Shown: positions 47,069-57,623, numbered from the stretch's first letter. The stretch: DNA of 64,000 bases from Rhynchopus sp. YZ270_cl-10 (GCA_964035575.1 OZ037850.1:826501-890500), one strand, 5' to 3'. Made by a program: numbers and translations. The notes: generated from the sequence alone by a model not told the origin.

Positions 47069-48812
47069 ATGGGGAGGGACGAGGAGTTGGATGTCCTGAC
47101 ACAACGGCTTGAAGCTTTGGAGACCCGCGCAGTGAAGCGGAAAAACGGGGAGTTGGAAAAACGATCGGGTTCTCTCTCTCTTTCTGAGATGTCTCATATA
47201 TCATCGGAGAACAGCAGTATGGGGGTTTCCAATAGCGCAAATGGGAGTGGCGATGTCCCCAAGCGTCGGGGATGGCCGGAACCAAACCAACCAGAAGGAT
47301 TGCGTGATCCACCTCCTCCACCGGCATCTGCCCCACCCCCTCCCGCTCGCCCTGCATCCACGACCTCCATTGCCAGTGCAGTGTCGATCAAGGCTATTGA
47401 CGAGCCCCCTGCACGAATCATCGAAATGGATGTAGTAGATCTGGAAAAGGCGCCTCCACCGAGCTATGCTGCTCCATTGAAACAACCGGATGCGATTTTG
47501 AATAATTTGGATCAAAAGGCGAATGTTGAAGAATTAGATATCGATATCGACATAGACGTTGCCGAGATGAGTCCACCAGAAGAGAAGAGAGAGCAGGCAA
47601 TGCAGGTGGCACATTGCGCGACGCCGTCGGAGGTCGTAGAAGAAAACGATGTTCTTGAGTACGCAGCTGTGCTCGGCATGCAGCCGCACACAGACGCGCT
47701 TGACGCCATGCTCCTATGGGTCGCAGCAGAAGGCGTGCAGCGCCCCCTCCCAAAGGAGTGGTGCTGGCACAAAACGCCCGAAGGGGAAATCTACTACATC
47801 CACCGCCAGTCGCTTGCAACGCAATGGGACAACCCTCTCGATGAACACTACCGACAGATTTACTTTCAGCATTATGTATGTATCTTTTAAAAAAGGTGAG
47901 GCGTTTGCACTTTCAACTCTTTTTTAGTGATTTTCCCCAAAAAAATAGTCAAAAAAGGTCCTTCTTCTTGGATATACCTCAAACAAACAAGCCACAAAAA
48001 TGTGTTTTTTTTTTTTTTGTGGCTGTGTTCAGTGAGACTGTGTATGGATGGTATTGGTAGCGAATATCTAATAGAAGAAAAGCCAGGTTTCAACCTTGGG
48101 TGTATTCCTATCGGAAAAGCCGTACAGCTGATGCGTGATAACGATTGTGGTTAAAGGTAGCCAAATGAGGCTTTCGTCCTACAAACATTTCTTATGGAGT
48201 TTCTATTTTGTCGTTGGTTTTTGCATCTGTCTCTTGACCCCTGCAGGCCCTCCTGAGGACAGTAATGGCAGAGCTCGACGTGCTGTCAAACTGCGGCTGG
48301 TCGTTGCCGCTGCCAATGACGCAAATTGTGTTGCACGCACAAAGCTTTACTGCAGCATCGACGCAGATGTGGATGCATCGGTCGTGGGCTGTCGATGAGC
48401 AGGTATGCAAAGACTAGGTAGCCGTTCAATATTCCCTTACTTCACCTTGGGTGACCCTGCATGGTGAAGGTTGTGGGGAAAAAGGTATCCAAATTAGGTG
48501 AAAATATGATTTGCAAGCATTCCAGCAATTTTTCAAAAAGAAGAAAAATCTTCCAAAAAAACGCAGGAGTACGCTGGTGAGCCAGAACCCTTGAGGCTTC
48601 CGAACATCCCACTGAAGCTTATTCGGGATTTGATGCACTGCACTGTGTCACCAGGCGCACCGGGCATCGTGCAATTAGGGTTGGAGGAGAACGAGTCGGG
48701 GGGGCAGGCCAGCCAGTGGTTGGAGGTGAATGGCTCTGAGGAGGACGGGCTGAACATTGTGTTCCGGGAGCACTTGCTGGCCCCATCGAGCCACCCTGAA
48801 CTGATCGAATAA
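47069..48812 (+). CDS. CEP164-type WW-domain protein, 402 aa
   Basis: Three exons: 47069-47875, 48247-48402, 48567-48812; introns GTATGT and GTATGC with CAG ends, all phase 0. A short N-terminal coiled coil (EELDVLTQRLEALETR), Ser-rich and Pro-rich linkers and an acidic stretch lead to a segment EYAAVLGMQPHTDALLW-like (residues ~200-222). The WW domain (227-262) follows: LPKEW with W231, YYIH, W253 and the NPLDEHYRQIY extension. The 'alpha-helix before WW plus D-E-x-YR after it' layout is typical of CEP164 and related ciliary WW proteins. In CEP164 it recruits TTBK2 at distal appendages of the basal body. The protein is far shorter than animal CEP164 and lacks its long coiled coil. ATG 47069 is chosen over 46850 because the upstream part looks like leader DNA. 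Confidence 0.85.
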
Positions 48813-49430
48813 TGATACGCGATTCAGCAGGCTTTGGGTTTACCTAACTTTGCTCTGATACTTTGCTTTATATTTGCTGCATCTTCACAACCACCTGCGT
48901 CCGCAGGGTGCTGTGTGACGTGCAGGCTAAGGGCTAAGGGGCAGAAGGGGGAAGGGGGGAGTGTGGAACAGCGTCGTTGCAAAGGGTTAACCTCTCTTTT
49001 GTTCTGACTGTTTGCGATAAGCAACTCAGTGCAAAAAACGCTCCGGAGGGGTTTGATAACCCCACAGAGTGTCGATACCTGCATCCGCAGGGGTCGTTTT
49101 GCTTTTTTGCACAACACTTTACTTTGTTCTGACCAATTACACTTTTGTATTTTCTTTTTTTATATAAGATACCATAAAGAAAGGCACACCATCCCCCCAC
49201 CTCTTTAACCCTCATGCTTTCCCAACTTCCATTTCAACCACTTCAACAGTTTTACACTTATTTACACACCCTTTTTTTGTGCCATTTTTTGAGGCATATA
49301 ATCATCTTACAAACGCTTTTCTCTTTTTCTGTTTTCCATTTTTTTCAATTTCCATTAATTGCCTTGCGCTTGCATGGCAGGGGAGTCTCGCTTGAGGAGA
49401 CGGAACGATTTCTTTGCGCAGATTCTTCGA
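48813..49430. other. Spacer with repeat-like fragments
   Basis: No gene. Two short pieces with CCTGCGTCCGCAGG (near 48895) and CCTGCATCCGCAGG (near 49079) recall the GCCTGCGTCC repeat family. The second follows GGGGTTTGATAACCCC, similar to the B-box repeats. A TCATCTTACAAAC copy lies at 49302. The open frame from 49359 (a further Met-containing stretch) may extend the next gene. Confidence 0.5.
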
Positions 49431-50438
49431 ATGGACGATGTAAAACGCGTAGCGCTTATTGCAGTTCTGTGCATCGCACTTCTCTGCGTGAAGGCACGCG
49501 CTCTGCAGACACCTATCACACCTTCTTCCACTCCACCCACACCACAACCTACACCACAACCTTCACCTTCACCTTCCCCTTCACCTGCCGAACACACTAC
49601 GACACCTATCGTTCGTAGATTTGCTACTGAGGCACCAGAAGCAACTGAAGCAAACATCGCATTCACAATGAAACCCTCACAGACACACTGCCTTCGCTCC
49701 TTGAAGGTCGTCCACAAACGGATCCTCTGTTTAGGAGACAGTTTGACGCAAGGTACATATCTCACTTCAAAGCGCAAAATGCGGCATCACCCCTACGGTG
49801 CAGCACTGCAGCAGGCACTAGGGGAGGGGTGGATCGTGGAGTACCAAGGATACGCCGGATGGACTACAGGGGATATATCACGCTCGTTGGAGAGCATTGT
49901 GGCGGATAAGATCAAAGGACGGCTGTTTGACGGGGTGATCCTGCTTTCAGGTGCTAACGATATTCTTAAAACAACGGCAGCGTCGTTGGAAATTGCGCAT
50001 TCATCTGTTAGACTCGCAGATCAATTGAAAGAGCTTATTACCTATTCTTGGGTGATCCATCTCAAAAACCCATTGATGATTCCTGCCGCGAGACCAAAGC
50101 ATCGGAAGCTTCAAAAGGATACGTTTTATTGCACTTCAGGGGGGTTAACGAATAGGAGAATACGTGAGGTGAACCGTGCAATGGAAGGCTTGGTGCAGGG
50201 ATGCCGGTTGTGGGATCCGTTCGACGCTCTCTCAAGGACGCGTGATCTTGGTAGAATCTGGTTCGACTGTATCCACCCTTCCCCCGAAGGAAGCGACCGC
50301 CTCGGCCAGCTTCTTGCAGAGCGTTTGAAGGAAATGGTGTACATCGATGAAGAAGAGCGGAAGGCACGTCTGAAGGAGAACAATATTGAGGTGTTCGATG
50401 TTATTCTTGCAGAGAACAAGCTTGCGGCAGAGCGATGA
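49431..50438 (+). CDS. Secreted SGNH/GDSL-family hydrolase, 335 aa
   Basis: Esterase or lipase of the SGNH fold, acting on ester bonds of lipids or sugar chains outside the cell or in the secretory path. From ATG 49431 the first ~20 residues form a signal peptide (VALIAVLCIALLCVKARA). A Thr/Pro-rich spacer of ~35 residues made of TPQP/SPSP units follows. Family blocks are clear: block I GDSLTQG with nucleophile S104, block II glycine in GYAGWTTG, block III GAND with N176 and block V DCIH with D279 and H282. The catalytic set is therefore complete. The frame is open upstream to ATG 49359, which would add 24 residues and bury the signal; 49431 is preferred. The substrate cannot be told. Confidence 0.88.
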   Translation: MDDVKRVALIAVLCIALLCVKARALQTPITPSSTPPTPQPTPQPSPSPSPSPAEHTTTPIVRRFATEAPEATEANIAFTMKPSQTHCLRSLKVVHKRILCLGDSLTQGTYLTSKRKMRHHPYGAALQQALGEGWIVEYQGYAGWTTGDISRSLESIVADKIKGRLFDGVILLSGANDILKTTAASLEIAHSSVRLADQLKELITYSWVIHLKNPLMIPAARPKHRKLQKDTFYCTSGGLTNRRIREVNRAMEGLVQGCRLWDPFDALSRTRDLGRIWFDCIHPSPEGSDRLGQLLAERLKEMVYIDEEERKARLKENNIEVFDVILAENKLAAER

Positions 50439-50492
50439 AAACCCTCCTCCTTTGCTTAAATTCTAAGTTGCATCTATGTATTAGATTACGAG

Positions 50493-50576
50493 GCAGTGTT
50501 GGCAAAGTACACCCCTATTTTAGAAAAGTGCAAATATAAAAGTATAGTAGTGTTTATGTACTTTTGCCAACACTGC
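50493..50576. mobile_element. Short palindromic TIR element, 84 bp
   Basis: Ends GCAGTGTTGGCAAAGTACA and TGTACTTTTGCCAACACTGC are inverted copies with one extra base. It lies 54 bp after the hydrolase stop. No clear target duplication. It could fold into a strong hairpin in the 3' transcript. Confidence 0.6.
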
Positions 50577-50735
50577 TCAGTCAGGGGGGTACTATTCGAC
50601 CCCTCCCCGCCCAGTAACAAAATAGATTTCAATTTTTTGTCAATTTCTGCCGATTTCTCCCTTCACCCCTCTTTTGACAGAGACACCAACTGATACACCA
50701 TCCATGTATCCCACCCCCACCTCTTGTTTCCTCTG

Positions 50736-53504
50736 ATGGATGAGGCTTTTTCTGTGATGGATACTAGTGCGAAGGAGGTACGTTTCCAGCCTCCTGCACC
50801 GGCGCGTGAGTTGGACAAGCTTTTGCACTATGCTGAGAAGGTGGTCAGGAGGGAGGAGGACGCTGACATGCAGGCGACAGTCAAGGCGTTCACGCTGCTT
50901 GTGAGTGTATGTCTCTGTGTCAGCCAGCTTTGTGCCCTGCCGTTTACCTTGGGACATATTTCGATTGTGCAGGTTACAGGGAGTGCGACAATCATGATTA
51001 CGTCGATATGCTCGGTGCTTGTGTTGGTCAAAACAAAGTCGTTTCCAGGCTTCTGCGTCATTGCCAGTGTGCTGCTGTATTCGTTGGGGTTCATCCTATT
51101 AGATCTAGCGGCGCTTGGGGCACAGAGCCCTCGCAGGAAGTGGCCGTACTTCTTGATTCTGACAGACTTTCTTGTTATCAACCAGGTCGACCAAAAGGTG
51201 CTTGTTGCGTTCATCGTGCTGGTTCTCGCACACATCCTCATCATATACACAGACGTTGTCACAGATTTCGGATATCTCCAAATATTCCGGGATCTAACCG
51301 ACCACTGCCCAACGCCCCCATGCAGCGATGCTAGCGATGCGATTGACGGCAGTAGCACAGAGATCCTACTCTTCCTCTTTGACTTCATTGTGACACGCGG
51401 GTTGACCAGCGCGCATATGCAAGAGAATCAGAGGCAGGAGGAGACGATTATCCTTGTGGGCGAGATTACTGAGTCACTTGCGGTCTTTTCTGTTGACGAT
51501 CTTGAGGACAAGTTGTACAGATACACTGCGGCGTCTGCACTGCAGGCAGCGTTGCGCGACTCACTCATGGCGCTTGTCAGGAACCTGAAGTCGTACCGCC
51601 CCTTCCTCCCGGACGCTCTCTTCCAGGAGCTGCATTCGCCACTCACACGAAGGAAGTCACGCCACCTCAGCATTGCACCCCCTGGCATGAACTCAGGCAC
51701 AACCTCAACCCTTGCCTTCACCGACATCAAAGGCAGCACCACCCTCTGGGAGAACGACCCCGAAAACATGCAACGCGCACTAAAGATCCACAACAGCATC
51801 ATCCGCGACGAAATGGACAAATTCGGGGGCTACGAAGTGAAAACCATCGGCGACGCTTTTATGGTAGCCTTCGAGCTTCCCGAGGACGCAGTCTACTTTG
51901 CGCTGTGCGTCCAGGAGCACCTCATGAACGCCGCGTGGCCGCACAACTTCCAGCACCCTTATCCTAATACTGTTGCTTTTAGGGAGCAGAATGGGCAGCC
52001 GGATTATTGGAGGGGGCTGGTTGTGCGGATTGGGATCAACACTGGGGATGCGGCGATGGAAGTGAATGGGTTGACAGGGCGTTGCGACTATCTAGGGCAG
52101 TGCGTCAACATTGCTGCACGCATTGAGAGCGTCGGGGTGGGGGGTGCTGTGGCCGTATCGGAGGAGACGTTGTTAGCGATTGAGGCGTGCGGCGACCGCA
52201 ACCCTGTCACGCTCATGGATGGGGTTGTCATCCCCATGGGAGTGGTGCCGCTGAAGGGCGTCACCGACACCACATCTCTGCACCTCATCCTCCCAGGCTC
52301 CCTCCGCGAGCGGGAGCAGGGTGTCCGGAGGGAGCTCCGCGAGCGCAACAAAGAGGAGCGTGAGCGTAAGGAGCGTGTCTTCCCGACAGGGGTGGGGTCG
52401 CGCTCAACATCCTTCGCAAGCCCGACAACGCAGGACCTCTGCGGTGAGGAAACGGTGACACCCAAGATGGACACCTTAGGCGTGGACAACCACCATCTCG
52501 GGGACATCTCGTCTGAAGAGGTGTTGTCGGTGATGTCGACACCCACGCAGCTGCCCCTGGAGAAGGATGCTGTCACAGCCGACACAGAATCGACAACAAC
52601 ACGCTCGACGCACTTCTCGCAAGGCAGCTCGCGGGCGTCGGTAGACCCTTCCTCGCGTGGCCAGCCGACACACAGCCAGATGGGGTCCTTCCGCTTCGGG
52701 CTTGCCATCCCCGGCACCATCCCCACGTTGCCCTCCTTTGGAGGCAACTCCAACGCTGCCGGCATGGAGAAGTCTGTCCTCGCCACCGTCGGCTGCGTGG
52801 ACATCACCGTCGACAGAGGCCCCGCTACAGGCTCCAGCTTCAACCCCGCCTTCTGTGTCGCCTGCAGCGCCATTCTGACGTGTCTGCAACGAACGGAAGG
52901 CAGCTCCATATCGCTCTTCAGCCACAAGCTTCTAGTAGGGTGGAACACCACGGTACCCTGCAAAAGCCACATCGTGTCGTCTCTGCGGTTCTTGCATTTG
53001 GTCAGCAAGAACACAGCGAAGACGAACGCACGTCCTGCGACGCAGTGCTCTTTTGGGACGTGCTCCGGGAGTGTTGTGGTCGGGCATATTGGGTCGCTTT
53101 CGCATCGACTCATGGCGTGTGTGGGTGTGCCGGTGCAGCTTGCGTTGAGTCTGTGTACTTCGTCGGTGAGTCTTGGTATTCCGTGTCTGTATTCATTGAC
53201 GAATAAGATACCCGAGGGGCACATCGCTTCGGTGATGCGTCCTTTGGAGCGGATGATAGGTGTGGCGGACAGCGATGTGGCGGGGCTGCTTGTGATGGAG
53301 GTCAGCCCTGCGCGTGTAGGTGTGTCCAGTGTCATGCAAATGCTCGACAGCGGGTCTGAAGAAGAAGAAGACTGGGGATGGGGCAATGGGTACAAAACAG
53401 CCTTCGAGGAATCGAACGAAGAGGAGATCCGCGAGCACGCAGCAGACGACCGTGTCCTGCTCATGGTCGCAGACTCTATGCTGACTGGCATTCCGTTGTT
53501 CTAG
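50736..53504 (+). CDS. Membrane-bound class III adenylate cyclase with a second, degenerate cyclase-like domain (922 aa)
   Basis: Makes cAMP from ATP at a membrane. ATG 50736 is the first Met in frame. About five hydrophobic segments span residues ~48-180. A cytosolic linker with YRPFLPDALF, typical of protist cyclases, leads to the catalytic domain (~320-500): FTDIKGSTTLWE with metal-binding D330, EVKTIGDAF with K369 and D373, and CDYLGQCVNIAARIES with D451, N458 and R462. K369 plus D451 is the ATP-selecting pair, so it is an adenylate rather than a guanylate cyclase. Ser/Thr-rich linker sequence follows. A second region at ~700-850 (FGTCSGSVVVGHIGS..LMACVGVPVQLALSL) keeps the shape of a cyclase half but lacks the metal and ribose residues, so it is probably regulatory. 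The domain is closest in style to trypanosomatid-type cyclases. No intron seen. Confidence 0.9.
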   Translation: MDEAFSVMDTSAKEVRFQPPAPARELDKLLHYAEKVVRREEDADMQATVKAFTLLVSVCLCVSQLCALPFTLGHISIVQVTGSATIMITSICSVLVLVKTKSFPGFCVIASVLLYSLGFILLDLAALGAQSPRRKWPYFLILTDFLVINQVDQKVLVAFIVLVLAHILIIYTDVVTDFGYLQIFRDLTDHCPTPPCSDASDAIDGSSTEILLFLFDFIVTRGLTSAHMQENQRQEETIILVGEITESLAVFSVDDLEDKLYRYTAASALQAALRDSLMALVRNLKSYRPFLPDALFQELHSPLTRRKSRHLSIAPPGMNSGTTSTLAFTDIKGSTTLWENDPENMQRALKIHNSIIRDEMDKFGGYEVKTIGDAFMVAFELPEDAVYFALCVQEHLMNAAWPHNFQHPYPNTVAFREQNGQPDYWRGLVVRIGINTGDAAMEVNGLTGRCDYLGQCVNIAARIESVGVGGAVAVSEETLLAIEACGDRNPVTLMDGVVIPMGVVPLKGVTDTTSLHLILPGSLREREQGVRRELRERNKEERERKERVFPTGVGSRSTSFASPTTQDLCGEETVTPKMDTLGVDNHHLGDISSEEVLSVMSTPTQLPLEKDAVTADTESTTTRSTHFSQGSSRASVDPSSRGQPTHSQMGSFRFGLAIPGTIPTLPSFGGNSNAAGMEKSVLATVGCVDITVDRGPATGSSFNPAFCVACSAILTCLQRTEGSSISLFSHKLLVGWNTTVPCKSHIVSSLRFLHLVSKNTAKTNARPATQCSFGTCSGSVVVGHIGSLSHRLMACVGVPVQLALSLCTSSVSLGIPCLYSLTNKIPEGHIASVMRPLERMIGVADSDVAGLLVMEVSPARVGVSSVMQMLDSGSEEEEDWGWGNGYKTAFEESNEEEIREHAADDRVLLMVADSMLTGIPLF

Positions 53505-55433
53505 GGAAGCATTGTGATAGGCTTCAAAGAAAAAGCTAGGGTAAAAAAGGCACCACTCGGAACGAAAGACCCAGCTAGCCCAAAAACACCACACTTTGGA
53601 GGGAGGTATTCAGACACATGACTTTGCGCATCGCACCGTACAGATGAAACCCATCAGATGGATTTGCTCAAAACCTGCTGACGGAATTTGCAGAGTAAAT
53701 ATTTTCCCACTCCTCAGTATTTTGTTTAAGACCGCAGATAATCAGTGCTTACGTCCACAGGCGTTTGTACGTGAAACTTTCATTTTCTTTTCCCCCCCCT
53801 TTTTTTTGGTATGTTTCTTACACTCGGATATTTATACCCGGAACACAAATGGTCTAGGAAAGACTGTCCAACCTGTTCACACAGGGTGGCGTCTGTTATG
53901 TTGTATTGCTATCCAGTTACCCAGTCTTGATTTTGTATTTTAAACCCGGGGGTTACGTTTGAAGAGGCTTGGTTGTGCTGTGCCCCTCTTATGGGGTGAC
54001 GATTCTTCTTGCAAACTTTTCTTTCTTTTTGTGTGATAATTTTACTTCCCCCCCACTTTTTTATTTGTGATTTTTTCTCAGTATTCCCCCGAACCCCGGT
54101 GGACAAACCCCATCTTTTTCTTTCAAAGCTGCGAAATTCTTGCTATATCTTGCATTTTTGGACTCAGTGTAGACTCTTTTGTTTTCCATGTGTAGTGGTA
54201 TTCACCTTTGCCAAAATAATAATATAGGGTAGAAAAATCACTTTATGGGGTGACCACAAAGTGTCAGGACTTGCATAAAAGTGGAGGGGTACCTGGTGTA
54301 CAAAAAAATTGTCACCACTACTTATTTTTCCTCATTTTGGCCGAGGGTGGATTCTCATTCCACCTGAGTATTTTTTTTTTTTTTTGTACCGTAAAAATAT
54401 TTATTCTGGGCTGTAACTATTCTGAGACAGAAGTATACTGGACCGGAACAAAACTGGAACACTTGGGGTTTTTGGGGGTGTCCCAGTTTTGTTCCGGCCC
54501 AGAACAGTTCTGTTGGGGTAGAATTTTTATCCCCATTCCCACCCCACCCAGGTGCATAGTGCATCTTTGGGCAAAAAAAATTCGTCGCACTCCTCGTTTT
54601 TTTTGACAAGGCACGGATACCCCCCCCAAAACAATGCTGGTGCGGAACAAAACTGGAACAATCGACGATTTTTTGGGGTGTTCCAGTTTTGTTCCGGCCC
54701 AGAATAAATATTTTTACGGTATTTGTTGGACTGTATCTTGAACCTGGGGAAACGTCTGGACATCCTTGTTTTGCCAAGAATACGGAACGAGAGACACAGC
54801 GTAGATGGTGTAGAGCCGCTCGCAAGGCCCAACCATTCACTCCCCACCTCTCCCCCGTCTCCTTGTTCCGCAGCCAGCATGCTCTATATACATAAAGCGT
54901 CAGGCAAGGAAAAGGGTCGCGGGGGACAGTTTTTTCGAACAACTTGTAAAGGTAAGATGCCAAGGGTTTACCAAGCCTTGGCAGTGCCGTAGGTCCCCCA
55001 CCCATCACCCCCACTCCCTCCGCAGATAAAGACAAAAACCCCCTTTCCCCCCCTAACGTAATTTGGCTTCATCTCATTTGGGTTTCCTACACTCACAGTC
55101 CACACAGCGCTACCCATAAGACACCACACACAACACACAACACACACACACACTCGGCGAAAGGGAGCGTCCCCTTTCCTATGGGGCAGTGCTGTGCGTC
55201 ACCTGGCGAAGTTGAAGATGAATGTATGTAGATTTCATGCCCCCTCACCCGGTGTATGTGTGCAGGTGAGAAGATATGGTCTTGTCTTGCCGATTTTTCA
55301 TGTAGGTGAGGTTCGTACAACTTTTCTTTTGTAGCGGGTGTAATGTCATCTCCTTTTATTTCATTATGACTCACTATGCTCTGGTACATTTGGTGCACCC
55401 TATTTATCTTCTATTCAGTAGAATAGTTAGTAT
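53505..55433. other. Spacer with a large TIR element
   Basis: No gene recognised. It holds GCTTACGTCCACAGGCGTTTG near 53748 (related to the GCCTGCGTCC repeats), a GAGGCTTGGTT fragment near 53963, the TIR element at 54387-54721 and CA-rich sequence near 55120-55155. A TTCTATTCAG acceptor-like site lies just before the next gene. Confidence 0.55.
54387..54721. mobile_element. 335-bp TIR element with internal hairpins
   Basis: Perfect 25-bp inverted ends: TACCGTAAAAATATTTATTC plus five bases at the left, exact complement at 54697-54721. Inside, CGGAACAAAACTGG occurs twice, each paired with its complement CCAGTTTTGTTCCG, giving two nested stem-loops. Flanks read TTTG on both sides (left TTTG|TACC, right GGTA|TTTG). 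If TA is counted as target instead, the ends would start CCGT, as in Tc1/mariner-like MITEs. It has no coding capacity. Confidence 0.75.
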
Positions 55434-57623
55434 ATGAAACAACTCATTATGCTCTTACCCTCAGCACCGCAAGAATTCGAAGATATCCGTGATAAGACAC
55501 AAAAGGATTTGGAACGTGACATAGCAACCCGAGGTGCCGCGCACACGGGTGCACAGAAGAAGGGTGCTGACCGAATGTCACGATATGCCACGGGAGACAG
55601 TGCCGACGAACCTACGTCGGGGGGCTTGGTGGAACATTCCTCTGAGGGCTTTGCCTTGAGCGCACCTGCTCCTGCTGAGCCTGCACCGCCTGCTCCGGCA
55701 CCACCTGAGCCGAACTCACCGTCACCACCTTCGCCTTCACCTTCAGCAGCAAAGACATCACCACCACGCTCCCCCAAGCGCGCATCGCCTAAGGCCTACG
55801 AAGACCCACCAGAGGCGATGCTTGACACTCTACCCCAGGCAGAGAAGACGCCAGTAGTGGTCGAGACGAAGGACAACCTCAGCAACAAAGGCTCCGATGC
55901 ACCAGCGGCAGCGTCAGACGCACTGCGCGACAGACGCCCCATGGGGAAGCGGAGCAATCTCGTGTCCTCCCACCAACCTCCCCCCGCACTGTCCGCAAGA
56001 GAACGCGAAAAGCGGGAGGAAGAGGAAGAAGAGGAGGAGATGCGGAAGCGGAAGGAGCAGATGGTGAAGATGGGGGAGGTGAAGCGGGCAGCGTTGGTGG
56101 ATTGGAAGGATGAGGACTTCGAGGTCAACGATGATGAGGTGGAGATTCACATGGACGGGCAGGATGCGATTCTTGAGATCACTTCGAATATGTCAGAGAA
56201 CACGCAAACACCTAACAAAATCGTTCCCTCAGCAGACCCTGCTGTGGTCAAGCCCGAGGACGAAGGGGAGGACCACCCTTACCCATCAGAGTCCTACTTC
56301 GCGGCCAACAACATCACCCCGCCCAAGGTCACATACTACCACGCACGCAACATGCTCACCATCTCCTTCCAAAAGGCAGCTGCCGCAGAGCTGTCCTTCT
56401 CCCCCCCAACCACACTGCACTACAAAGCGAAAGACACCTCTGTGCACCTTCCCCTGCAGGAAGGGTGCAAATCCCCCAAGGTATACCATTTTTCTTCAAA
56501 TACTTATGTACAAAAGGGTTTTGAGAGGTGTGCACAGAGAAATATTCGTCGGGGTTTTTTGGGTGCGCCAGAGGCGTTTTGCACTCGACTTTACTTTACT
56601 TGTATTGTGCCTGCAAGGAAGTGTCTCTGGGGTTCGAGAACCCGAGAACCAGTGCGGTGTACGGTGAGGCGGTTTGCACTTTCAACTTCTCTTTGTGTAG
56701 TTATGATCATCTCACCAAGTAGTTTAAATTGTCTTTTTCATCTTCCTCCAGGTCGCTTCTGCAGCAGTGCACCTCAATGTGAGTAGCAGTGACGACAGCC
56801 TGAAGAAGTCCATCAAGAACGGGCTTGCAGCGGTATGGCGCATTGGTTCCTCCCCTCCCACTACTTTGATTTTTTTCTTCTTCTTTTTCGCCGTACTTTC
56901 AGTTCGCTTATTAATCTCATACCTATTCATAGTATTTCACTGCTCCAATACTCAGACGAAAACTGGCTTTTTTTTCGGAGTTTTTCGAGTCCGAACCCCC
57001 AATTTTTTCCCGTTTTTTCTTGGTGGTTTTGTGTTGGGCATTTTCAGGGGTGTTTTTGACCCTCCTGGGGTCGCATATTTGAGCCCTTTTTGAGGTTAAT
57101 TTTTTTCCCCCCTGATACTGCATGAACGATTACACAATAAGAGGCTTCTCTTTTTAGAGAATAACATTTTTTTCCTCCACTCTCCTCTCAACAGTCCTTC
57201 GCAACGCTAGTGGGGTGCAAGGAAGGCGAGACTGCTGGCATCGAGCAGATCATCGAAACCTCCCTGCGGAGTTGCCACTGTGTTGTCAGGTTCTTGGGCC
57301 CCTCTGATGATATGACAAGCATCTGCATTGCTCGCCTACGCGAGCTCAACACCGTCCTCAAGGAACGCCTGACTTCTGCTGACGGTGGGAAGCTTGAGGT
57401 AGACAGCCATATGTTCAGCCTTCGTGACATCCCTTCAGGTGATGACTCTGTTGCGGTGCGTCTCGAGAAGCTCAGTGCAGTGCGCTGGCCTGCCCTCATC
57501 CAGGCAGACGCTGAATCTACACAAGGCAGAAGAATGTCGCAAACCCATGCCTGGATCACACCGGAAGATGTCTCAGACGACGAAGACGAAGAAGAGGATG
57601 AAGACGACAACGATTACCAGTGA
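55434..57623 (+). CDS. Unknown protein with proline-rich, charged and acidic-tail regions (518 aa)
   Basis: Three exons: 55434-56480, 56752-56832, 57195-57623; introns GTATAC and GTATGG with CAG ends, all phase 0. Residues ~76-115 are Pro/Ala/Ser-rich. Residues ~190-225 form a Glu/Lys/Arg helix, and the protein ends in an acidic run (SDDEDEEEDEDDNDYQ). The middle and C-terminal thirds look globular, with beta-like segments (VEIHMDGQDAILEI; VTYYHARNMLTISF) and a helical end domain bearing three cysteines (SCHC, ICIARL). No signal peptide or membrane span. I do not recognise the family. Intron 1 holds two dispersed-repeat pieces, including the B-box repeat shared with 35675-35752. Confidence 0.8.
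56623..56695 (+). repeat. B-box-bearing dispersed repeat, copy 2, inside an intron
   Basis: Same CTCTGGGGTTCGA, ACCCGAGAACCA, GGTGTACGGTGA and CTTTCAAC order as 35675-35752, lacking eight bases (CTGCGTCC). It lies inside intron 1 of the acidic-tailed gene. Confidence 0.5.

Noticed and set aside
52088-53491. 467-codon open frame on the - strand
   Set aside because: Antisense to the adenylate cyclase C-terminal half, where the + frame shows cyclase-like motifs.
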